Source: Triangularia verruculosa (lineage: Eukaryota > Ascomycota > Sordariomycetes > Sordariales > Podosporaceae). Taken from it: a DNA stretch of 64,000 nt. This document shows, in pieces, positions 56,788 through 64,000 of the stretch. A program made the position numbers and the translations under genes. A model generated the notes under the pieces. It saw only the letters and a list, made by a program, of their open reading frames with translations. It was not told where the DNA came from and ran no database searches. Numbering within the stretch: position 1 is the stretch's first letter; the number at the start of each line of letters is the position of its first letter. Location: the NCBI GenBank assembly GCA_033296885.1, contig MU863879.1, positions 1 to 64,000 on the forward strand, in the 5' to 3' direction.

Positions 56788-58366
56788 TCAAACATGGAGC
56801 GAAGCAAAATAGTCGTCAACCAGCCGACCGACAGTCTCCACGATCCACTCAATGTCCTCCTTCTTCACGTTGAAGGCAGGGGAGATGATGATATGGTCTC
56901 CAAGGAGCCCATCCGCCGAGCCTGCGCCGGGATAGACGTTGATCGCATACCTGGGGTCCAGCCCACGCTTAGAGATGCCCATGGCTACATGGACCGCTTC
57001 AGGGAATGATGTTAGCCTTGTCTTGTCCGAGACAAACTCAACCCCCCAGAATAGACCTCGACCTCGAATGTTGCCGACGTTAGGATGGCCCCCAATCCGT
57101 TTTTCCAGTCCCTGAGAGAGTAGCTGACCCATGCTCGCGACATTGGCCACGAGATCTTCCTCTTGAATGATACGCTGAACTTCGAGTGCAGCTGCACAGC
57201 AAGCGGGATGGCCCTGGTAGGTGTGGCCGTGGACGAAAACACTAGACTTACTGTTAGCAGGTCATTTTGAATCCCGGACTGTGCCATCACATACGAGCTT
57301 CCTCTTGCAATTCCGTCGATCACCTTGTGGTTTGCCAATAACCCAGCAATTGGCTGATAACCGCCACCAAGAGCTTTCCCAATGGTCTGAATATCTGGAA
57401 CAACTCCCTCCTGCTGCCAGGCGTGGAGAGTACCGCTTCGACCCATGCCACACATCACCTCGTCGAGGATTAGAAGTGCTCCATACTTGTCACACACGGC
57501 TCTCATAGCCTTGAAGTACCCAGCAACTGACGGAACACAGCCTTGCGCCTATTAAGCAATCATTAGCCATCCGTTTCACGATTGCAGGCGCGACAAAAAC
57601 TTACGGCGCCAACGATAGGCTCGGCAACAAAGGCACAGACAGTATCAGGGCCAACCTCCTGAAATTCATCATCGAGCTCCTTCGCCAAACGTGCCACATA
57701 TTGCTCATCTGTCTGTTCAGGGGCTTTGAACCGGAATGCATTGCAAGGAGACACTTGAGAAACGTTCCTCATCAGGAGAGGCTCGAACTTCTCACGTCGG
57801 TACTTGTGGCCGCCCATGGCTAAGGCGCCGAGGGTAATGCCGTGATATGACTGTCTGCGAGAGATAAATCGAGTTCTCTGAGGCTGTGATGGCTTGAGCT
57901 CAACAAAGTACTGCCTCGCGAGCTTGATGGCCGCCTCCATTGCTTCAGAGCCTGCTTATGGTCAACTCATGAGCATGGAGTCATCAACAACATAGAAGGA
58001 CCGACCTGAGCTAACGATATACGCCCGCGCCATATGCCCTCCTGTCGAATCGACCAGCAACCGACATAGTTCTTCTTGTGCTTTGGTGGTGTAGAAGACG
58101 GTGGAGCAATATGGGGCATCGATGATCTGCTTATAAGTAGCGTCGGCCACTCTCTTGTTGCGGTATCCTATGCAACTGACTGCCGCGCCACCCGAAGCAT
58201 CGAAAATCCGTCGACCATCTTCCAGAATGAGATAGTTACCTTCGGTGCTAGACAAGGAGAGAAACTCCTCAGACAGATCTCGGTGCAGCACGGCCGACTT
58301 TGTGGGTGCCGAGGCTCCGTTGGTGCCTTTCATCTCAGACGCAGAGTCAAGCTTGATCAACACCAT
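56788..58366 (-). CDS. PLP-dependent class-III aminotransferase
   Basis: Fold-type I pyridoxal-phosphate aminotransferase of class III (GABA/ornithine/omega-amino-acid group). Four exons: 58366-58006, 57951-57605, 57548-57295 and 57241-56788, with correct phases and 471 residues. Motifs: DASGGAAVSCIGYRN near the start, YIVSSGSEAMEAAIKLARQY for phosphate binding, the FAD-free SYHGITLGALAMGG loop, LLILDEVMCGMGRSG with the cofactor Asp, and the Schiff-base lysine in TIGKALGGGY (Lys294). VFVHGHTYQGHPACCAAALE and RGRGLFWGVEFV follow. There is no mitochondrial presequence from this ATG. Substrate is not readable from sequence; related fungal enzymes are mostly uncharacterised. Confidence 0.92.
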
Positions 58367-60899
58367 GGTGGCAGAAGGGAAATGTTCGTGGAGGAGAGCG
58401 GTGAGGTATCCAAAACGGGGTCTCCGAGGAAGAGCATACCTACTCGACTATTTGTATGCGAAACATGGCTGCCCATCTCATCAGTCATCGAGCGAACACA
58501 TTACAACCTTGTCATGACATGGGGACAAGAGCGCGGAACCACTAGCCAATCTTACCGCCGCGGACCAAGTTCCAACATACACATGCGGGGCAGCCCACCG
58601 ACATACCCGTCAACATGCTAGAAGAATATGGGATGGAGACTCTTTGTCTGGGTCGAGGGACAGGTGGACCTCCGGGTGCTGGCATGATTCGCCGACCTCC
58701 ATGACCAGCACTGCACAATGCACTAGTCTGGCTCCTCCTTCCCCGTGAGCGTTTTAGAGCACCGATAACAGGATTCCCAGCTTCCATTTTGAATGTCAAG
58801 GACGAAACCCCCGTACAGAGGCGGTTTCCAAAACAGTTCCCGAGGTCATCTGTCAGGGACACCCATAAGCTCGGATATAAGGGTTACGCATGTCACACGT
58901 GCAACAAATGACCTGCACTCTGCCGCCTTCAAACCGCTCTCGAGGTTGTTGTTGCTGTTGTGCGACCATGGACTTCAAAGCCCCCTTTCGGCAGCCACAC
59001 ACCCAGACGACCGGAGCTTGGGTGTGAGGGGTAAAAAGCCAAGGGTCTGATTCGGCATCCCGATTTCGGCCCAAGACATCGATCATCACCCGCAGCCACC
59101 CTTGTCCCGCCTCTACCAAACAACCAAAGAACATCAGGAAATTCTCCCGCTTCACACCACAGGCTGCTTGATGCTTGCATTTCAGCCGTCTGTGTCGTAC
59201 TGGGACTCAGCTTACCACATCCCCCATTCGACGTTGCCATTTCTGGACATTCCTTTGGCCCGCTGACAATGTCTATTGACGGGCATAGGGGCCCTACTCC
59301 GGCCACTTCGGGAGGGCACCCACACAACTTACTCGGCAGCCCGAGGGGAACCGCACGGGCCTTCGGGATGTCTCTTGCCGATGATAAACGACATCCACTC
59401 GGCCTCGCCTGACAATCATCCCGATACCAGAGTCCGAGGCTTGATCATGATGATTGATGATATGACGCGTGCGTCAAGGCCACCTAGCAATGCGACGCTC
59501 ACTTTCTGGAGGTTTATGTCCGCTGACACACACCGCCCATCTTTTGTACTATCAAAACAGTTGGCTTCCTCGATCGTCACTCTCCTATCTCGGGAGCGAT
59601 GGTACTGTGGCGGTTCAGTTTAACTAGCTCTGGACCATACCACTAGTATTATACCTACCAGGGTATGCTTCTTGGTTGATCTTTATCATACGAGCATTGC
59701 ATCTTCGTTGCGGCTGTTTGCGGTGTTGGCGGGATCTACGTATGAGATGCTCCTCAAGCTCCCGATTCCATGGAGCAGTCGACTTACACCGTCCATGGGA
59801 TTAGGGCACACTTGTGTATCGCGGGTGGCTGGTGTATCCCCCGCATGCAGTCTGTTTTCTGGCGTCTATTTTTCGCACTGGGCGAGTGCCGGATCGTGGC
59901 TTATGCATGGCCATGTTGCTACACAGTACACAATATGATATGGATACCCCCCCTTCAAAGGCTGACAGCCACACGACTGGATTCGACAGCTCAAAATTCA
60001 CAGCTAGAACTGGCATCGCATTACCACACGCATGGTTTCGAGACACGATCCTGCAGAGGCTTGATCAAATTGCCATTTTCTGGTGTACTGGATCATGTCC
60101 CAAGGCCACCTTCGCCCACGACTCTTCTTGTAGAATCCGAGCTCCTGTTTTGGGGTTCTATCTTCATCCGTGATGTTCGCGGCGCGTCGCCTAGAAGTCC
60201 CGGTCTATCCAACAGGCTGGCTGCAGCTAATTCCGCAACCTGGAGCCTTCGGTGAGCTTCGAAGAAACGGGACCAAGGGTGCTGACCTGTGTAAGTGATG
60301 GTCACTTACTGTTGTCTGCCCTTATCCATACTCTAGACCGCCACACAGACTATATGCTCGGCATGCACTCGAAGAATAGCAAGCCAAGTGCCGTGATGTG
60401 AGATACTGGGGTGGCCTTCGTCCAGGGTTCACCCGCTCCCGTCACGAGAATGAACGTGGCCACGTCAACCATCTCCAACCTGACTTGGAGAATATAGGCA
60501 ACCCAGCCTCCTTCCCGACAGTTTGGTAACCAATTAGTATGCCGCTCGATATTCGTGTTGACAAGGGATCCATGTTCTGTTTCGATGTTGTGCATATGGA
60601 AGCGGGCGGAACTTTGGCTTAGCCAGTCGGGAGTCGAGCCCTCTTCCTCGAAGGGTGCTTGTTGAAGTGGACGTAGGCAAGAAGACTAGGAGGCCGCCCA
60701 TTACCACACATCTTTGGAGATATTTCCTTGGATATACCATCCCAAAACGTGGCCAATGGCATCACCCACTACCTCGATGAGGTAAAACACCCAAGGTCGG
60801 CACCAAAACATGACTTGTTGCGCAACATTGGGTTGCAGGATACCGACACCCAATGCGGAAAGGCTTCTTGATTATGAATGGGAAGACAGGAGGCAAATC

Positions 60900-60946
<47 letters not shown>

Positions 60947-61556
60947 CGATAGCAGCCCGCCATAAGCCGCGAGAACGGAACGGAAGGATGGGAGCAGGAT
61001 CAGCTTCTCGTATTGTCTGAGGGACTTTTCGGGATACTCTGGATGTCGGCCTGCTGCCTTCAACAGGACGGGAGTAGAACGGCGGGACAGGCAATGCGCT
61101 CATGGTCATGAGAACCTGTTTCTCCTTACTCCCTGATGCTGTGCAAGGAACACAGTACCCCAAGCAGCCTGAGTTCGCACTGCGTAACCTGCACACAGTA
61201 AAAGCTCACCGATACTGTTTTATACGTGGCTGTTCAGGCTCTTGGGGAGAGGCCCGATTTGTCAAGATTATTCCATTGCACCACTTCGTTGCTGGCTGTG
61301 TGCTTATCACTCCTTGGGGTTGTGTGGTACTGTGGTTGATGTACGCTGGACTGCACGATAGAGTTCTCATGTTGCAGCCTTTTCAGCGGATGCAACTGGC
61401 TGGATTACCTGTCGTTTTTCTCTCGAGAAGGCAGCATTTGCTGACCGCCATATCATGGGTTGCGTTGCTCGAGCCAAGTGGGTGTGTTCTCAATGTCGAA
61501 ATCAGGTCTGCCAGGTTTGTGATCCTTCATAGGAACCGCTTTGAGACTGGATGTGC
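58367..61556. other. Gene-free region left of the 5S-like sequence
   Basis: About 3.2 kb upstream of the aminotransferase with no supported gene. Frames of up to 160 codons exist on the plus strand near 59.8 and 61.1 kb but lack codon bias and any domain. An AAC microsatellite lies inside. It separates the conserved block from the DUF3435 gene. Confidence 0.5.
60899..60947 (+). repeat. AAC trinucleotide microsatellite, about 16 units
   Basis: Uninterrupted (CAA)n tract of about 49 nt. It is not in a supported reading frame. Confidence 0.95.
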
Positions 61557-61672
61557 ACATACGACCATATCTAGTTGAAAATATGGCATCCCGTCTGCTC
61601 TGCCTTCGTCAAGCAATTAAGAGCAATGATATCTTCCGGGATGACTTTCGCCCCACTTTCCCGCTTAATCAG
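61557..61672 (+). rRNA. 5S rRNA-like sequence, diverged, probably a pseudogene
   Basis: The first 75 nt have the form of a fungal 5S gene: ACATACGACCATA at the 5' end, GAAAA, GGCATCCCGTC(T)GCTCTGCC, then GTCAAGCAATTAAGAG. The ctagttg / caattaag segments can pair as helix II. A gggatgac element falls at offset 82-89, where 5S genes carry GGGTGAC. The 3' part is strongly changed and the terminal stem (GTATGT) and a T-run terminator are missing. I compared it with 5S consensus from memory, not by alignment. Dispersed 5S copies are normal in this fungal group. Confidence 0.5.
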
Positions 61673-61936
61673 CACCCAAACGTTTGAGTTTCCGCAAAAG
61701 GCTCAACACCACCATTTTCAGCAATCGCAACGGAGGGCACCGTCTTGTTGGCTTCACCCCTCTTGATCTCACGCCGCGGCCTCCCATCATGGCCGGCATA
61801 TTTCGGGCCCGACAGAGGGCAGTGCAGTATTTTTGGCTCTTATACTTATCTCCCCCGCTCCCACCTGTCGTTGTCCTTGCGAGCCATGATTTCGCTTTCC
61901 CGCACACCCCTGCTCGTCGTCTGCGCTGCTCCCACG

Positions 61937-64000
61937 ATGGTTGATCTGGACGCTAGACGTCGTCGCGCTCAGCAGGGCCCTCAAGCGACCGATATTGTTT
62001 CCTCCTACACACGCAAGCTTCGTCCTAGGGTTGAAGATGATCGCACCCGACTCTGGCAGCGATGGAACTTGTAAGCCAGGCAACAATACCTCGCGGTTTA
62101 TATCTAACAAAGTACAGTTACCATCACGACGTTACAAATCACCCCGATCCCGATAGTATATGGGTTGATCTCTGCCGCAACTGCCCGAAAGCGATCGCCG
62201 AATGTCAATGCTTTCTCGACGATTATGTTTTCAGCTCCGTTGTTACTCGTCCGACCCTTGACCCAACAGTTATGAAGGAGGTCCAAGGCGTCACTACAAT
62301 ACTCACGGTACGGGAGTATTGGAAGGCTCTTGTTCTGGAAGCAGATTATCGAATCATTCGCCCTAAACGGGAGAGAGACCTAGACAATGCACTGTGGTGT
62401 AATCTTACTCGTTTACCCGGCCCGCGAGCAAACAGAGGGGCGGCTGTTGTATTCATTGATACGGTTCGTAAGCCCTTTCGCCTGCTTATCAGGAGTCCAT
62501 ATAATTGACAGCTAACTCCTCTCTTTTTCAGTGGATCGTAAGAGAACTGGCTGCAAATCATGAGCTCTCCCCGTACCAGACCTTTGTGAAAAAGGAGGCA
62601 ACAGCTGAAGACATCATGTTGGTGCTAAGTACTTTGTGGGTACGGGCGAAAGACATCCACTGTGATGCCTCGACAAGGGTAGCCTTTTACGCCACTCTTC
62701 TTCTGGCCAGTCTTGGTTTTCGCCCCGGAGTGGTGACTGGGCTCTCATACGATCAAGTTCGCCTGGGTCTTGTACGGGATCCTGAAAACCCCGGTGGACA
62801 TAAGATGGTTGCAGAGATTACCCTTCATCAAAACAAACAGCACTTCCAAGTATACAAACACCAACACAACATGTACGTTATCGCCCCCTCGTATATGCTC
62901 AATTGCTCATTTACTCTAGTGTCTCGTTCTTTGTGGTGCCCATACCATGCCGACTGGTTTGTCTTGTCACATTTATTGCGGCCCAGGCGCTTCACCACAA
63001 CGCTTTCAGCACACCCTTCTCCTCGTTTGACGAGCTCCTTCAGCGACCTCTTCTTGAAGATAATGACATTCTTTGGCTCAGCTGGAAACCTGAGATGGCC
63101 GGTGGGACATGTTCAAGTTGCCCTATCATCAGTATCGTCATCTGTGGAACCGAACATGGCAGGTTGCTGGTAACCGGTCTGCATTACGACCATATGCAGT
63201 TCGTGTCGGCGCAGGAGGGAGATACGACGGTTAGTTTCTGTCTACCTTGACCTCTCAATACCACAAGCTCATTCTTTGATAAGAGTACTTAGCTCGACGG
63301 TACGAAACTATGTGCTTTCACATACTTCAGACGTATTCTTAGCGAGTTACCAGCCTCGTCAGGTTCGGCAGGACTTAATGGCAATAGTATTCGGTCAGCC
63401 ATCCGATCCTGCGTTTTTTGATCTCCTTCGAACTGCTAGTGCCGGAAGAGATGAAAATGCGCCGCTGTACCCTGATGCGGCTACGCTACAGCCATTCGAG
63501 GAGAGACCTGACTTGCGACAAGCACGCGCTGAACACGACAAGATTCGGCAAACCCACCAAGCCGGATCGAAAGAATATCAGCGCTCGCGGTTCAAAGTCG
63601 AATTCCTCCTCAAAGAACTATCAAGACAGGCAGTTGAGCGAGACAGAAAGTCATATTTTGAGCTTATTGATAGTCTGAGAGCTCAGGGGCAAGTCACCAC
63701 CGACCTTGTCCCCTGTCCACCCCCCAACCCGCATCGCTCTCAGTACTGGCCTAGCTTGTGTGCAGCCACTGAGATTGGCAGATTTTTCCATCGTACCGAC
63801 TTTGGGGAGGATGGCACGGCAACTTTTAGGGTCATGTTGCTTAGCTTTCTTGGTAACCGGTTTGGTGAAGACAAAGTGGTTTCGGCAGCCCATCCGCCAA
63901 GCCAAAAACTAGAACCGAGACCCCAGTGCCTCCTCTGCTCTCGAACCTTTGATCAACGGGCGCATCTTACTAGACACAACACGAATCTTCATATTGCGAA
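61937..64000 (+). CDS. DUF3435 tyrosine-recombinase-like protein (Starship captain type), one frameshift, 3' end beyond window
   Basis: Member of the DUF3435 family, which includes the 'captain' recombinases of giant Starship transposons and many relic copies. Exons: 61937-62070, 62118-62463, 62532-62872, 62920-63229 and 63286 to the window end, giving about 615 codons so far. Recognisable blocks: VDLCRNCPKAIAECQCFLDD; LVLSTLWVRAKDIHCDASTR-like helix (sequence MLVLSTLWVRAKDIHC); LLASLGFRPGVVTGLSYDQV with a candidate catalytic Arg; SSFDELLQRPLLEDNDILWL; HQYRHLWNRTWQVAG; YAVRVGAGGRYD with the second Arg; RNYVLSHTSDVFLASYQPRQ with the candidate Tyr. A C2H2 finger (CLLC-X12-H-X4-H) is at 63927-63992. 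Near 63095-63108 the frame must shift by one base, which breaks the gene unless it is an assembly error. Confidence 0.8.

Noticed and set aside
59770..60255. 161-codon plus-strand frame in the gene-free region
   Set aside because: Unbiased codons and several overlapping frames of similar length. Nothing recognisable.
61102..61578. 158-codon plus-strand frame before the 5S-like sequence
   Set aside because: No codon bias, no domain, and it overlaps the 5S-like sequence at its end.

Overview
This is nuclear DNA of a filamentous ascomycete, most likely a Sordariomycete close to the Sordariales. Genes are interrupted by short (about 45-190 nt) GT-AG introns with CTAAC/CTGAC-type branch sites. 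Coding thirds are C-rich at the third codon position. The gene set is typical of this group: PalA pH signalling, a CTF1/Far-type Zn2Cys6 regulator, a DUF3435 recombinase-like gene and a 5S-like sequence outside any rDNA array. The placement is inference; no species is claimed. No bacterial features, CRISPR arrays or clear tRNA genes were seen.

Left part (0-32 kb), dense housekeeping: CLC chloride/proton exchanger (-), histone-fold subunit of the Dpb3/CHRAC type (+), Mak32-like PfkB protein (-), Zn2Cys6 regulator of the cutinase/fatty-acid (CTF1/Far) family (-), adenylyl cyclase-associated protein (-), Mcd4/PIG-N GPI ethanolamine-phosphate transferase (-), DNA polymerase delta subunit Cdc27/Pol32 (+), secreted GH125 mannosidase (+), four-helix membrane protein (-), Arh1 adrenodoxin reductase (+), ETF-alpha (-) and the Rsc8/Swi3 remodelling subunit (+). 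For most of these I resolved the exon joins by reading frame and protein homology.

Middle part (32-47 kb): carnitine acetyltransferase (+) with an upstream exon that looks like a mitochondrial presequence and a PTS1-like C-terminus, PalA (-), a fumarylacetoacetase-family hydrolase (+), and four genes or ORFs of unknown function. One of these is followed by a degenerate triplicated tail repeat, and another has its stop codon inside a perfect 25-nt palindrome.

Right part (47-64 kb) is gene-poor: a 4.4-kb stretch without genes, an unusual 40-residue Cys-rich protein with a strong-looking promoter, Exo70 (-), a class-III PLP aminotransferase (-), about 3.2 kb without genes, then a 5S rRNA-like sequence followed within 300 bp by a DUF3435 (Starship 'captain'-type) tyrosine-recombinase-like gene that runs off the right edge and carries one frameshift.

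Loose functional links: the CTF1/Far regulator, ETF-alpha and carnitine acetyltransferase all serve fatty-acid/acetyl-CoA use, while Arh1 and ETF-alpha are both mitochondrial flavoproteins. Nothing shows co-regulation beyond isolated Far-type hexamers. The most novel signals are the 5S-like/captain pair at the right edge, the Cys-rich micro-protein, the dual-targeting structure of the carnitine acetyltransferase, the 18-nt microexon inside the zinc cluster, and the long open frame after the Rsc8 stop codon.
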